Origin: Tropicibacter alexandrii | GTDB taxonomy: Bacteria; Pseudomonadota; Alphaproteobacteria; Rhodobacterales; Rhodobacteraceae | Assembly (NCBI RefSeq): GCF_003667315.2 | Contig: NZ_RCTZ02000016.1 | Coordinates: 1-64,000, forward strand | Reading direction: 5' to 3' | DNA length: 64,000 bases | Part shown: piece after piece, positions 18,604 to 27,987 of the stretch | Layout of the letters: the number at the start of each line of letters is the position of its first letter | Position numbering within the stretch: the stretch's first letter is position 1 | Notes under the pieces: model-generated | Told to the model about the DNA's origin: nothing | What the model saw: the letters and a program-made list of their open reading frames with translations, nothing else | Database searches by the model: none | Translations under genes and position numbers: made by a program

Positions 18604-20847
18604 TCAAGGCAATGGTTTACAGCCCTGCCCGGGGATCAGCGCGGTGTCCTTGGGGCAGGTGCAGCGCCCCGGTGCGGCCTGCGTCATGGTCGGAAAACGG
18701 CACGGGCAGCCCTTTTGCAACCAAGTGGTGCGGAAATCGCAGCGCAGCGGCGCGGGCTGGCAGGTGCCGTTCACCTGTTCCTGCCACGGCGGGCAGGCGG
18801 CGGCGGGGGTGATGCAATCGCCCTTGGCATCGCGCGTCTGGCCCGGCGCGCAACTGGTGCCGGGGGTGCGGCACGCGCCGGTCTCGTCGCGCTGTTCCCA
18901 TGGCAGGCAGGGCGCGGGCGCGGCCGGCAGGCGCGCCGTGGCGCAGGACTGTGGCCCAAGAGGCAAGGACAGCGCCGCGATGGCGTCGTCCAGCCCATTG
19001 GCCTTGGGCAAGTCCAGTTCCTCATGCAGCGCCTCGATGGCCTTGCGGGTCTTGGAGCCGGGCAGGCCGTCCACCGGCCCGGCATCGATCCCGCGCGCAT
19101 TCAGCAACGCCTGCACCACCTGTGCGCGCTGCACGGCAAAGCCGCGCACCCCCGCACGCACGCAGACCGTTTGTGTCACCCCGTATGGCTCATGGGGCAG
19201 GTGCAGCACCGCGCGGGTGGCGCCAGAGGTCTCGGGGATGATGCAGGGCAGCCCCAGCGCGTCGCCGCGCAGGCAATCCATGCCCTCGCCCGTGACCTCC
19301 CCCGCCACCGGTTGTGCAAACCCGACATCCAAGGCAACCGGGCCATCGGACTGGGACAGCTCTATCTCGAACCGGCAGGTGGTGTCGCAGCCAAGGCGCC
19401 TGACCTCGACGGGCATCGGCCCCTCTGCCTCCGGACGCAAGGCCGGTTCGACCACGGCGATATCGGCGCAGCTGCTTTGCCAGTCCATGCCATCCGGGTC
19501 CGCCCCCGGTTGCAGGCTTGGGTCGTAGAGTTCGACGCAGTTCATCAGGTAGCCCGTGCGGCCCTCGGGCGGAACATAGCGCACCGCGAACCACCGGGTT
19601 TCGCCCGCCGCCAGCCGAAGCTCGGCGGTACAGCCCGAGCCGGTCAGATCAGCCGGATCGCAGATCGCGGGCGCGATGCCGTCGAACCGCCCCGCGACCG
19701 GCACCTGATCCAGACGCATCCGCGCGCGGAGGGTGACGGGACCGACAAAGGCTTCGGGTCCGGCGTTCCGGACCTCGTAGGTAAAGACGCAAGGCTCGGT
19801 GCGCGAGCAGGTCCCGCCGCGTCCCCAATCCGCGCGCTGGATGATTTCCAGATCCGCATCGCCGCCGACCGTCTGGCACAGGCGATCCGCGCAGGTGACA
19901 AAAGGCAAGGGCGCGCTCAGATGTTCGACGACCCGGCCCTGCCCCCGACACAGCAGCACGCCTTGGGTGGCGTAGCAAGAAACCCCCGGATCGGTTTCAT
20001 AGGCGACGCGCGTCACATCCCCCGCCACCGGCGACAGGGTTGCGGTGCCAGACACCCACGTCACGCAGCGGGCATTCGCGCCTTCGTGGCCGGGGCGGTC
20101 AAGCGCGCCGCATCGCAGGGTCAGGCGGTCGGTCATCAGGGGCGCGTCCAGCATACGGCCCGGCCCGCCAGCGGTTTCGAGAGCCGGTTCGGTCCGACGC
20201 AAGGGCAAGGGCCCCTCGGGCGCGTCCAGAACCTGCCCGGTCGGGTCAATCCGAACCTCTGCGTCGCGGTGCAGGTCCTGCACGACCAGCACCCCGTCCT
20301 CGACCCGCACGGCGCCCAGCCCGGCTGCACCCACATCCAGCAGCGCGAAATGGCTGATCTCTCCGGTTGCGCCGTCGATCTTCCAGATGCTGCCCGGCCC
20401 GGCATCGACATGCGGCCCCCATTGGCCCGGCATCCACATCGCACCGGGCGCGCCGCGCAGCAGGCGATCGGGCAGACCATCGCCGTCGCGATCCGGCCCG
20501 ACGAGATGCAGCCCCCGCGAAGCGCTGGCCGCCAGATACAGGTCGCCGTCAAGCCATGCATGGCCGCCCACCTGCCCCAGATCGCGCGCGGTCAGGACGG
20601 TCTCTCCGACAGTCGCGACACCCCCATCCGGGTCCAGAAACACATGCCGCCGATCAGGCGCGATGCCCGGCAGCGGCAGGCGCTGGACATAGCCGCCAAA
20701 GCGGGTTTCGACCTCTCCGGCAATCGGCCCCACGGCCTGCGCCCCGGCATAGGATTCCTGCCCGGTGGCGTCGATGCGCAGCCCCTCTGCACCGGCGACA
20801 GAGGCCAGAGACAGCGTCAAAAACAAGCTGCACAGAAGAAATCGCAA
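18604..20847 (-). CDS. Secreted multi-domain protein with PG-binding-like and Cys-rich C-terminus, function unknown
   Basis: 747 aa from a TTG start at 20847, chosen because GGAGGG lies 7 nt upstream and it opens a signal peptide (MRFLLCSLFLTLSLASVAGA). Residues 25-320 look like a repetitive beta-sheet region with a Ca-binding-like DRDGDGLPD at 119-127. Residues 330-460 and 475-560 resemble Cys-containing beta-sandwich domains. Residues 572-630 (VVQALLNARGIDAGPVDGLPGSKTRKAIEAL) resemble a peptidoglycan_binding_1 domain. Residues 635-747 hold 13 Cys in CxPG/CPP spacing. It is exported to periplasm or surface; the activity is not recognised. It lies 45 bp upstream of the decarboxylase gene but shares no evident function with it. 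Confidence 0.75.
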   Translation of the reverse strand: MRFLLCSLFLTLSLASVAGAEGLRIDATGQESYAGAQAVGPIAGEVETRFGGYVQRLPLPGIAPDRRHVFLDPDGGVATVGETVLTARDLGQVGGHAWLDGDLYLAASASRGLHLVGPDRDGDGLPDRLLRGAPGAMWMPGQWGPHVDAGPGSIWKIDGATGEISHFALLDVGAAGLGAVRVEDGVLVVQDLHRDAEVRIDPTGQVLDAPEGPLPLRRTEPALETAGGPGRMLDAPLMTDRLTLRCGALDRPGHEGANARCVTWVSGTATLSPVAGDVTRVAYETDPGVSCYATQGVLLCRGQGRVVEHLSAPLPFVTCADRLCQTVGGDADLEIIQRADWGRGGTCSRTEPCVFTYEVRNAGPEAFVGPVTLRARMRLDQVPVAGRFDGIAPAICDPADLTGSGCTAELRLAAGETRWFAVRYVPPEGRTGYLMNCVELYDPSLQPGADPDGMDWQSSCADIAVVEPALRPEAEGPMPVEVRRLGCDTTCRFEIELSQSDGPVALDVGFAQPVAGEVTGEGMDCLRGDALGLPCIIPETSGATRAVLHLPHEPYGVTQTVCVRAGVRGFAVQRAQVVQALLNARGIDAGPVDGLPGSKTRKAIEALHEELDLPKANGLDDAIAALSLPLGPQSCATARLPAAPAPCLPWEQRDETGACRTPGTSCAPGQTRDAKGDCITPAAACPPWQEQVNGTCQPAPLRCDFRTTWLQKGCPCRFPTMTQAAPGRCTCPKDTALIPGQGCKPLP

Positions 20848-21026
20848 AAAAAATCCCTCCGAACCACACTTATTAACACTAGGAAAATCGCGCCGTTCCG
20901 CAACCGCGGATTCCGGCTTGCACCCGGCGCGTTTGTCACTAACTCGGATCAAAATCCGATGGGCCGTTGCCTTTGGGCGCGGTTTCCCTGAAAAAGCCTT
21001 AATTTCTGACCGCCCCGGAGCCGTGC

Positions 21027-23900
21027 ATGACCCAGACAAGTTCCCTCTTGCCGATCATCGCGATCCTGCCCTTCCTCGGCGCGCTGGTCCCCGGCGTGAT
21101 GATCCGGGCGGGCCGCACCGCCTGCGCGTGGTTCACCGCCGTGCCGACGATCTTGGCGCTGGTGATGCTGGGCACGCTTGCGCCGGGTGTGATGGAGGGC
21201 ACGGTCTACACCGCACAGCTGCCGTGGATTCCGCAACTGGGGCTGGAGGCGGCGTTCTTCCTCGATGGTCTTGGGCTGATGTTCGCCTGCATGATCCTTG
21301 GCGTCGGCCTGCTGATCACGCTCTATGCGCGCTACTACCTGTCGGGCGAGGACCCGATGGGGCAGTTCTACACCTATCTGCTTCTGTTCCAGGGCGCGAT
21401 GCTGGGCATCACCCTGTCGGACAACATCCTGCTTTTGTTGATCTTCTGGGAACTGACCTCGCTGTCCTCCTTCCTGCTGATCGGCTATTGGAAGCACCTG
21501 CCCGAAGGCCGTCAGGGCGCGCGCATGGCGCTGACCGTGACCGGCGCAGGGGGCCTTGCGATGATCGGCGGGATGCTGATCCTCGGCAATATCGTGGGCA
21601 GCTACAACCTGACCGACATTCTGGCCTCGGGCGATCTGATCAAGGCCGACCCGATGTATCTGCCCGCTCTGATCCTGATCCTGCTGGGCGCATTCACCAA
21701 GTCGGCGCAGTTCCCGTTCCACTTCTGGTTGCCGCACGCCATGGCCGCGCCGACGCCGGTGTCGGCCTATCTGCACTCGGCGACGATGGTGAAGGCGGGT
21801 GTGTTCCTGATGGCGCGCATGTGGCCCGCCTTGGCCGGGACCGATGCGTGGTTCTACATCGTCGCCACCGCTGGCCTGATCACCATGGTGCTGGGCGCGG
21901 TGATCGCGCTGTTCAAGGATGACCTCAAGGCGCTGCTGGCCTTCTCGACCGTCTCGCATCTGGGTCTGCTGACCATGCTCTTGGGCTTTGGCACCGAGGC
22001 GGCGGCGATTGCGGCGGTGTTCCACATCCTCAACCACCTGACCTTCAAGGCGGCGCTGTTCATGACCGCCGGGATCGTCGACCACGAGACCCATACCCGC
22101 GACATCAAGCGCCTTGGCGGTCTGGCAAAACTGATGCCGATCACCGCGACCATCGGCACGATCACCGCGCTGTCCATGGCCGGTATCCCGCTGTTCAACG
22201 GCTTCCTGTCCAAGGAATTGATGCTGTACGAGGCAGCCAAGACCACGTGGTGGGAAAACCCGTGGATCGTGGCGGGGCTGGCGACGCTTGGCTCGGTCTT
22301 CTCGGTCGCCTATTCGCTTCGCTTCATCTTCCACACATTCGGCGGCAAGGTGCGCGACGACTATCCGCATCATCCCCATGACCCGCCCTTCGGCATGTAT
22401 GCGGCCCCTGCCCTGCTGAGCGTGTTGGTCGTGGCCATCGGCGTCATGCCCTTCCTTGCGGAGCCCATCGTCGCCATGGCCGCCACCGCCGTGACCGGCA
22501 CGCCGCAAGACCCGCATTTCGCCATCTGGCACGGGGTCAACGCCGCGCTGATCATGTCGCTGATCGCGATTGCGGGCGGGATCGTGCTGCTGCTGTTGCA
22601 CCGCCCGCTGGACAAGGCGTGGCTGGCCACCCCGCGCCCCGAGGCCAAGGTGATCTTTGACGCGCTGATCGGGGCCGTGGTGCGCGCGACGCGCTGGGTC
22701 ACGGAAACGCTGCACAATGGCGCGATCTCGCGCTATCTGGCGATCTTCACCGCCGCGACCGTGATCGTCGGCTACACCGCCTACACCATGTCGCCGCTTG
22801 GCCCCCAAACGCGCGAGATGCTGCCCGTGCCGCCGCTGGTCGGCATCGGGTGGTTCCTGCTGGTGCTGGCGACGGGGCTGGTGGTCTGGTTCCACCGGAT
22901 GCGCTTTGCCGCGCTGGTCATCATTTCGGTGATCGGGCTGATGGTGTCGGCGGGCTTCGTCTACATGTCCGCGCCCGACCTCGCGCTGACGCAGATCAGC
23001 GTGGAGACCGTGACGATCATGCTGCTGCTTCTGGCGCTGCATTTCCTGCCCAAGGAAACCCCCGTCGAAAGCAGCGTGGGCCGTCGCGGGCTGGATGCAG
23101 CCATCGCGCTCAGCGCGGGTGTGGCGATTGCGGGGCTGTCCTATGCCTTCATGATGCGGGATTTCTCGACCATCTCGGATTACCACCTTGCCAACAGCTA
23201 TATCGGCGGCGGCGGCACGAACGTCGTCAACGTGATCCTCGTGGATTTCCGGGGCTACGACACCTATGGCGAGATCATCGTTCTGGGCATCGCGGGTCTG
23301 GCGATCTTTGCCCTGATGGAGACGCTGCTGAACGGACCCGCAGGGGCGCGGCTGCGCAATTCGGGATACAACAACGACCGCAGCCATGACCGGCACCCGC
23401 TGATGATGGTGGTCGCAACGCGGCTGATGCTGCCCATCGCCGCTGTCGTCGGTGTCTACATCTTCCTGCGCGGGCACAACCAGCCGGGGGGCGGTTTCGT
23501 CGCCGGGTTGGTGATCTCGATCGCGCTGTTGATGCAATACATGGCCAGCGGCTTTGCCTGGACGACCCGCCGTCAACGGCTGGAATATCACGGTCTGATC
23601 GGCATCGGCGTCGTGATCGCCGGGCTGACCGGCATGGGCGCTTGGCTCGCCGGTGTGCCCTTCCTGACCTCGTGGTATGGCTATGTCCACTTGCCCCCCA
23701 TCGAGGAATTCGAGCTCGCCTCCGCCGCGCTGTTCGACCTTGGCGTGTTCCTGTGCGTGCTGGGGGCCGTCATGCTGATGCTCTATTCGATCTCGCGGCT
23801 GGCGCGCCATGCCGGGGAAACCGTGAACAAGGAACCCATGGATTACGACCCGTCGAAAGCGCCCAAGACCTTCCAGAACCGCGCAGAGGAGGGCCTGTAA
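21027..23900 (+). CDS. mrpA: Mrp/Pha cation:proton antiporter subunit A fused to subunit B
   Basis: 957 aa. Residues about 1-780 are MrpA, a multi-pass antiporter subunit related to respiratory NuoL, with LLIFWELTSLSSFLLIGYW, the proton-channel Lys-containing FTKSAQFPFHFWLPHAM and SATMVKAGVFLMAR. Residues about 786-957 are the MrpB domain (GHNQPGGGFVAGLVISIALLMQYMASG). The fusion is the normal alphaproteobacterial PhaAB form. With subunits C-G it exchanges Na+ or K+ for H+ across the inner membrane. It is first of six genes and diverges from the secreted protein gene with 179 bp between starts. Confidence 0.94.
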   Translation: MTQTSSLLPIIAILPFLGALVPGVMIRAGRTACAWFTAVPTILALVMLGTLAPGVMEGTVYTAQLPWIPQLGLEAAFFLDGLGLMFACMILGVGLLITLYARYYLSGEDPMGQFYTYLLLFQGAMLGITLSDNILLLLIFWELTSLSSFLLIGYWKHLPEGRQGARMALTVTGAGGLAMIGGMLILGNIVGSYNLTDILASGDLIKADPMYLPALILILLGAFTKSAQFPFHFWLPHAMAAPTPVSAYLHSATMVKAGVFLMARMWPALAGTDAWFYIVATAGLITMVLGAVIALFKDDLKALLAFSTVSHLGLLTMLLGFGTEAAAIAAVFHILNHLTFKAALFMTAGIVDHETHTRDIKRLGGLAKLMPITATIGTITALSMAGIPLFNGFLSKELMLYEAAKTTWWENPWIVAGLATLGSVFSVAYSLRFIFHTFGGKVRDDYPHHPHDPPFGMYAAPALLSVLVVAIGVMPFLAEPIVAMAATAVTGTPQDPHFAIWHGVNAALIMSLIAIAGGIVLLLLHRPLDKAWLATPRPEAKVIFDALIGAVVRATRWVTETLHNGAISRYLAIFTAATVIVGYTAYTMSPLGPQTREMLPVPPLVGIGWFLLVLATGLVVWFHRMRFAALVIISVIGLMVSAGFVYMSAPDLALTQISVETVTIMLLLLALHFLPKETPVESSVGRRGLDAAIALSAGVAIAGLSYAFMMRDFSTISDYHLANSYIGGGGTNVVNVILVDFRGYDTYGEIIVLGIAGLAIFALMETLLNGPAGARLRNSGYNNDRSHDRHPLMMVVATRLMLPIAAVVGVYIFLRGHNQPGGGFVAGLVISIALLMQYMASGFAWTTRRQRLEYHGLIGIGVVIAGLTGMGAWLAGVPFLTSWYGYVHLPPIEEFELASAALFDLGVFLCVLGAVMLMLYSISRLARHAGETVNKEPMDYDPSKAPKTFQNRAEEGL

Positions 23901-24308
23901 ATGGAATTGATCGTGTCCAGCGCCATCGGCGTCATGACCGCCGGGGGGATCTACCTGATCCTGCGGCTGCGCGTCTTTGCCGTGATCCTTGGCCTTGCGC
24001 TGCTGTCTTACGCGGTGAACGTGTTCCTGTTCTCGACGGGCCGGATCACCATCGACGCCGCCCCCATCCTGAACAAATACGCAACCGATGTGACCTATAC
24101 CGATCCGCTGCCGCAGGCGCTGGTGCTGACCGCCATCGTCATCAGCTTTGGCATGACCGCCGTTTTGGTGATGTTCGCGCTGGGGGCCTTCCTTGAGGCA
24201 GGCAACGACAAGATCGACATGGACGAGGTCGAACCAGACGTGGATGCCCCCACGGTCGAGGGGTTCGCGCTCGACATGAGCGATGAGGGCGAGGAGCGCC
24301 GGTCATGA
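23901..24308 (+). CDS. mrpC: Mrp antiporter subunit C (NuoK-like)
   Basis: 135 aa, three hydrophobic segments, homologous to NuoK. Visible are SAIGVMTAGGIYLILRLRVFAVILGLALLSYAVNVFLF and the conserved third segment LPQALVLTAIVISFGMTAVLVM. It ends in an acidic tail (DKIDMDEVEPDVDAP). It starts directly after the mrpA stop and overlaps mrpD by 4 bp. Confidence 0.93.
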   Translation: MELIVSSAIGVMTAGGIYLILRLRVFAVILGLALLSYAVNVFLFSTGRITIDAAPILNKYATDVTYTDPLPQALVLTAIVISFGMTAVLVMFALGAFLEAGNDKIDMDEVEPDVDAPTVEGFALDMSDEGEERRS

Positions 24309-25912
24309 ACCACTGGATCATTGCCCCCGTCCTTTTGCCCGCGATCCTCGCGCCGCTCTTGGGCTTTGTCATGCGCCACGACATTTCGCTGGCGCGGGTG
24401 TTTTCCGTGGCGGGCAACGTGGCCCTGCTGCTGATCGGGATCGGCCTTGTCTGGACGACCTCCGACGGCCATGTCGAGGTCTACCGTCTGGGCCATTGGC
24501 CCGCGCCCTTCGGCATCGTGCTGGTGCTGGATCAACTCAGCGCGATGATGGTCCTGCTGACCTCGTCGCTGGCCTTGATCGTGCTGTGGCACGCGATTGC
24601 CACGGGATGGGACGCGCGCGGACGGCATTTCCATGCGCTCTGGCAGTTCCAGTTGATGGGCATTTCGGGCGCCTTCCTGACCGGCGACGCCTTCAACCTG
24701 TTCGTCTTCTTCGAGGTGCTGCTGATCGCATCCTACGGTCTGATGATCCATTCCGGGGGCCGCGTGCGCCTGCAGGCGGGCCTGCAATACGTGGTCATGA
24801 ACCTTGCGGGCTCGACCCTGTTCCTGTTCGCGCTGGGGACGCTCTATGCCACCACCGGCACGCTGAACATCGCCGATCTGTCGGACAAAGTCTCGGCCAT
24901 TGCGCCGGATGACAGCGCCCTGATCCGGGTCGCGGCCGTGCTGCTGCTGATCGTCTTTGCGATCAAGGCGGCGCTGTTCCCGGTGCAGTTCTGGCTGCCC
25001 GCCACCTATGCCAACGCCCCGGCCCCGGTCGCGGCTTTGTTCGCGATCATGACCAAGGTCGGCGCCTATGCGATCATCCGCCTGCATACGGTGATCTTTG
25101 GCCCGGACGCGCCTGCCTTGGAGCAGATGGTGTCGGATTGGCTCTTCCCCGCCGCATTGATCACCGTTGCGGTCGGTGCCATCGGCGTGCTGGGGGCCAA
25201 GCGCCTGATGGCGCTCTTGGCCTATTCCGTCGTGGGGTCGATGGGGACGATGATGCTGGCCGTGGCGATCTTTACGCCCGAGGCGACCAGCGCGGCGCTC
25301 TATTACCTGATCCACTCCACCTTCTCGGCGGCGGCCCTGTTCCTGCTGGCCGATCTGGTGGTGACGCGGCGCGGCAATGACCACCTGAACGCCCAGCCCA
25401 AGACCTTGCAAAACGGGCTGTTCGCGGCGCTGTTCTTTGCCGCAGCCATCGCCATGACCGGGATGCCGCCGCTGTCGGGCTTCCTTGGCAAGCTCTTGCT
25501 GCTCGACACGCTGCGCGGTGACTGGCTGATCCCGGCATGGACGGCGATACTTGTCGGCTCGCTGGTGACGATCGTGGGCTTTGCCCGCGCGGGTTCTGTG
25601 ATCTTCTGGAAAGCCGAAGAGGTCACCGCGCCCGAAGGCACAGGCCCCGTCGACGCCCTGCCCCCGCCGCCCGCGGCGCGCGGCATGGAAATTGCTCCCA
25701 CCATGGTCGCCATCGCCATGCTGGTCGCCCTGTCCGCCTTTGCCGGTCCGGTGACGCAATACACGACCAACGCCGCCAACGCCCTGTTCGACCCGCAGGC
25801 CTATGTGGATGCGGTGCTGGATCCGGACGCCTCGACCAAGGACCTGTCCAAGGGCGATGAAACAGGCGACGATTACGGCGAGGACAAACCCGCCAGCGAG
25901 GGAGGCCACTGA
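24305..25912 (+). CDS. mrpD: Mrp antiporter subunit D (NuoN/M-like)
   Basis: 535 aa, about 14 hydrophobic segments. NuoM/N-like antiporter motifs are FFEVLLIASYGLMIHSG, FAIKAALFPVQFWLPATYANAPAPVAALFAIMTKVGAYAI (intramembrane Lys) and MTGMPPLSGFLGKLLLLD. The C-terminus is an acidic hydrophilic tail. Start in an ATGA overlap with mrpC; 1 bp before mrpE. Confidence 0.94.
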   Translation: MNHWIIAPVLLPAILAPLLGFVMRHDISLARVFSVAGNVALLLIGIGLVWTTSDGHVEVYRLGHWPAPFGIVLVLDQLSAMMVLLTSSLALIVLWHAIATGWDARGRHFHALWQFQLMGISGAFLTGDAFNLFVFFEVLLIASYGLMIHSGGRVRLQAGLQYVVMNLAGSTLFLFALGTLYATTGTLNIADLSDKVSAIAPDDSALIRVAAVLLLIVFAIKAALFPVQFWLPATYANAPAPVAALFAIMTKVGAYAIIRLHTVIFGPDAPALEQMVSDWLFPAALITVAVGAIGVLGAKRLMALLAYSVVGSMGTMMLAVAIFTPEATSAALYYLIHSTFSAAALFLLADLVVTRRGNDHLNAQPKTLQNGLFAALFFAAAIAMTGMPPLSGFLGKLLLLDTLRGDWLIPAWTAILVGSLVTIVGFARAGSVIFWKAEEVTAPEGTGPVDALPPPPAARGMEIAPTMVAIAMLVALSAFAGPVTQYTTNAANALFDPQAYVDAVLDPDASTKDLSKGDETGDDYGEDKPASEGGH

Positions 25913-25913
25913 G

Positions 25914-26402
25914 ATGAAGCGCATCTTCCCCCACCCGCTTTTGTCCCTGACGCTGCTGATCGTCTGGACGCTGCTGGTCAACAAGATCACGCTGGGCAAC
26001 CTGTTGCTGGGCGGGGTTCTGGGTATCGTCATCCCGATCCTGACCGCCGCCTACTGGCCCGACCGCGCCATCGTCAAAAGCCCGCTGCGGGTGGCCGCCT
26101 ATATCCTGATCGTGGTCTGGGACATCATCATGGCCTCGATCACCGTGGCGCGGATCGTGCTGTTCATGCGGCGTGACAAGGTCCGCTCGCAATGGATCAC
26201 CGTGCCGCTCGACGTGACCTCGCCCGAGGCGATCACCGTTCTGGCGGGCACGATCACCATGACGCCCGGTACGCTGACCGCCCTGCTGTCGGCGGATGCG
26301 GGCAGCCTGCTGGTGCATTGCCTGCACACCGACGACCCCGAGGCGGAAGTCGCAGGCATCAAGTCCCGCTACGAGGCCCGCCTGAAGGAGATCTTTGCAT
26401 GA
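25914..26402 (+). CDS. mrpE: Mrp antiporter subunit E
   Basis: 162 aa from the ATG at 25914 right after the mrpD stop. MrpE family: two to three N-terminal hydrophobic segments (LLSLTLLIVWTLLVNKITLGNLLLGGVLGIVIPIL) followed by a soluble part with TVPLDVTSPEAITVLAGTITMTPGTLT and LLVHCLHTDDPE. It helps assemble the antiporter. Overlaps mrpF by 4 bp. Confidence 0.92.
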   Translation: MKRIFPHPLLSLTLLIVWTLLVNKITLGNLLLGGVLGIVIPILTAAYWPDRAIVKSPLRVAAYILIVVWDIIMASITVARIVLFMRRDKVRSQWITVPLDVTSPEAITVLAGTITMTPGTLTALLSADAGSLLVHCLHTDDPEAEVAGIKSRYEARLKEIFA

Positions 26403-26668
26403 TCGGATATGCGCTGACCTTTGCCCTGTTCTGTTTCGGGGCCGGCCTGCTGTTCTGCCTGTGGCGGCTGCTGCGAGGCCCGACCCGCGCGGACCGTATC
26501 CTTGCGCTGGATACGATGGTGATCGACATGATCGCCATTCTGGTGCTCTACGGCCTGAAAGAGGGCACCGCCGTCTATTTCGAGGCCTCCATGCTGGTTG
26601 CCATGGTCGGTTTCGTGTCTACCGTCGCCTATTGCCGCTTTTTGCTGCGCGGCGACATCATCGAGTGA
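26399..26668 (+). CDS. mrpF: Mrp antiporter subunit F
   Basis: 89 aa, three hydrophobic segments with the family motif RLLRGPTRADRILALDTMVIDMIAILVLYG. Membrane subunit of the Mrp complex. Start in an ATGA overlap with mrpE; 7 bp before mrpG. Confidence 0.92.
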   Translation: MIGYALTFALFCFGAGLLFCLWRLLRGPTRADRILALDTMVIDMIAILVLYGLKEGTAVYFEASMLVAMVGFVSTVAYCRFLLRGDIIE

Positions 26669-26675
26669 GGGTCTG

Positions 26676-27053
26676 ATGGAACAATTCGCAGACATCATCG
26701 TATCGGTCTTTCTCGTGGTCGGGGGGATCTTCGGCTTTGTCGGATCGTTCGGGCTGGTGAAGCTTCAGGACACGATGCAGCGCATGCACGCCCCCACCAA
26801 GGCGACGACGCTGGGCGTCGGCGGCGTGCTGATCGCCTCGATGACATGGTTCGCTATGGTCGACGGGCATATCTCGTTCCACGAGCTGCTGATCACCATT
26901 TTCCTGTTCATCACCGCGCCGATCACCGCGCATTTCATGGCGCAGACCTATATCCGCATGCACAAGCGCGAGGATGAACTGTCGCCCACCGGGCGGCCCG
27001 TCGGCTGGTCGGTCTATCAGGACGCCCCCGGCCTCGAAGATCGCAAGGACTGA
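26676..27053 (+). CDS. mrpG: Mrp antiporter subunit G
   Basis: 125 aa, three hydrophobic segments. Family motif GSFGLVKLQDTMQRMHAPTKATTLGVGGVLIAS, then LLITIFLFITAPITAHFMAQTYIR. Last gene of the antiporter operon; it converges with the PAAR gene with 6 bp between stops, so the antiporter and T6SS regions abut. Confidence 0.92.
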   Translation: MEQFADIIVSVFLVVGGIFGFVGSFGLVKLQDTMQRMHAPTKATTLGVGGVLIASMTWFAMVDGHISFHELLITIFLFITAPITAHFMAQTYIRMHKREDELSPTGRPVGWSVYQDAPGLEDRKD

Positions 27054-27059
27054 CGCCGC

Positions 27060-27362
27060 TCAGCTGGACCGCACGATGGGTGAGCCCATGACCAGCTTGC
27101 CGCCATGGGCGGTGCTGTCGCCGATGCGCATGACCGGCATGCCGCATATCCGCACGATCGGAGAGCCCTGCACCATCGGATCGGTGACCGGCACACCGGA
27201 GCACAGCGTCTGACCGCCCACCACCGCCACCGGGCGCCCGGTGACGCGGACGATGGTCTGGCCCGGTTGCACCACCGGCCCGCCGATATGGGGGATGGGT
27301 CCCGGATTGATCATCGGGCAGATGTGGTTGTCCCCCAGCAGGGATACGGGTCTGGCAGGCAT
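27060..27362 (-). CDS. PAAR-domain T6SS spike tip protein
   Basis: 100 aa. Repeated glycine/proline PAAR segments: NHICPMINPGPIPHIGGPV, GQTLCSGVPVTDPMVQGSPIVRI and STAHGGKLVMGSPIV, with His/Cys positions suited to zinc at the cone tip. It caps VgrG on the T6SS tube. The start at 27362 has AAGGAG 7 nt upstream; a Met two codons earlier is too close to that site. There is no C-terminal toxin extension, so cargo must load separately. It is last in vgrG-DUF4123-PAAR. Confidence 0.9.
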   Translation of the reverse strand: MPARPVSLLGDNHICPMINPGPIPHIGGPVVQPGQTIVRVTGRPVAVVGGQTLCSGVPVTDPMVQGSPIVRICGMPVMRIGDSTAHGGKLVMGSPIVRSS

Positions 27363-27393
27363 GGTCATTCTCCTTGCTGGCTGGTCCCGGTGA

Positions 27394-27984
27394 CTAGTCG
27401 GTCTCGGTCGCGACAATGTTCAGATCGCGGGTCAACAGCCGCCCGTCCCGGACGGCGAAACGGCGGATCAGGTCGGGGCGCGCCTCGTCCTCGGTCCAGA
27501 CCTCGGACAGGTCGCGCATGATATAGGCCGCCTGTTCAGGCTCGAACGCGGGCAGATAGGTGCGGAACACCGAAGGCCGGTAATACTTGAAGAACAGGGT
27601 CCGCCCCTCTTCGTCCTCGGCCTTGAGCGCGCGTTTCAGGCCGGTCTTGACCCGCGCCGGTTCCGGCCCCGCGAACAGGATGATGCCCCAATCCTTGCCC
27701 CAGCCCTCGTCCATGAACCAGTGAAACACGTCATCCTCGCCATCGGCGGTCAAAGGCACAAGCCACGGCGCGACCTCTGACAGGTCCTCGCGCGCCTGCC
27801 CTTCGAAGAGGCACAGCGCATGGTCCGTCAAGGCGCCCAGCACCGGCGCGATTTCGGGCGCGCGCGAGGCGTCGACCAAAAGGTAGGCATGCTTGTCCGG
27901 GCGGATGGTGCTGGCGATACCGGCGGCGACGGCCTCGGCCAAGCTCTCGCCCGTCACTTGGTGACGCAGGTCCTGAACGGTCAC
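27394..27984 (-). CDS. DUF4123 T6SS adaptor/chaperone protein
   Basis: 196 aa. The central and C-terminal motifs HWFMDEGWGKDWGIILF and RTLFFKYYRPSVFRTYLPAF are typical of DUF4123 proteins, which help load effectors onto VgrG. It lies 3 bp after vgrG and 31 bp before the PAAR gene. Adaptors of this family normally sit next to their effector; none is adjacent here, so its client is unknown. Cytoplasmic, no signal peptide. Confidence 0.85.
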   Translation of the reverse strand: MTVQDLRHQVTGESLAEAVAAGIASTIRPDKHAYLLVDASRAPEIAPVLGALTDHALCLFEGQAREDLSEVAPWLVPLTADGEDDVFHWFMDEGWGKDWGIILFAGPEPARVKTGLKRALKAEDEEGRTLFFKYYRPSVFRTYLPAFEPEQAAYIMRDLSEVWTEDEARPDLIRRFAVRDGRLLTRDLNIVATETD

Positions 27985-27987
27985 GTG

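Noticed and set aside
17959-20991. Open frame of about 1010 codons on the plus strand
   Set aside because: Antisense to the decarboxylase and secreted protein genes; Arg/Pro/Gly-rich product without domains.
20949-23810. Open frame of about 953 codons on the minus strand
   Set aside because: Antisense to mrpA; His/Gln/Arg-rich product typical of shadow frames.
21027-23900. MrpA-MrpB fusion as a novelty
   Set aside because: This fusion is the normal form in alphaproteobacterial Pha/Mrp antiporters.
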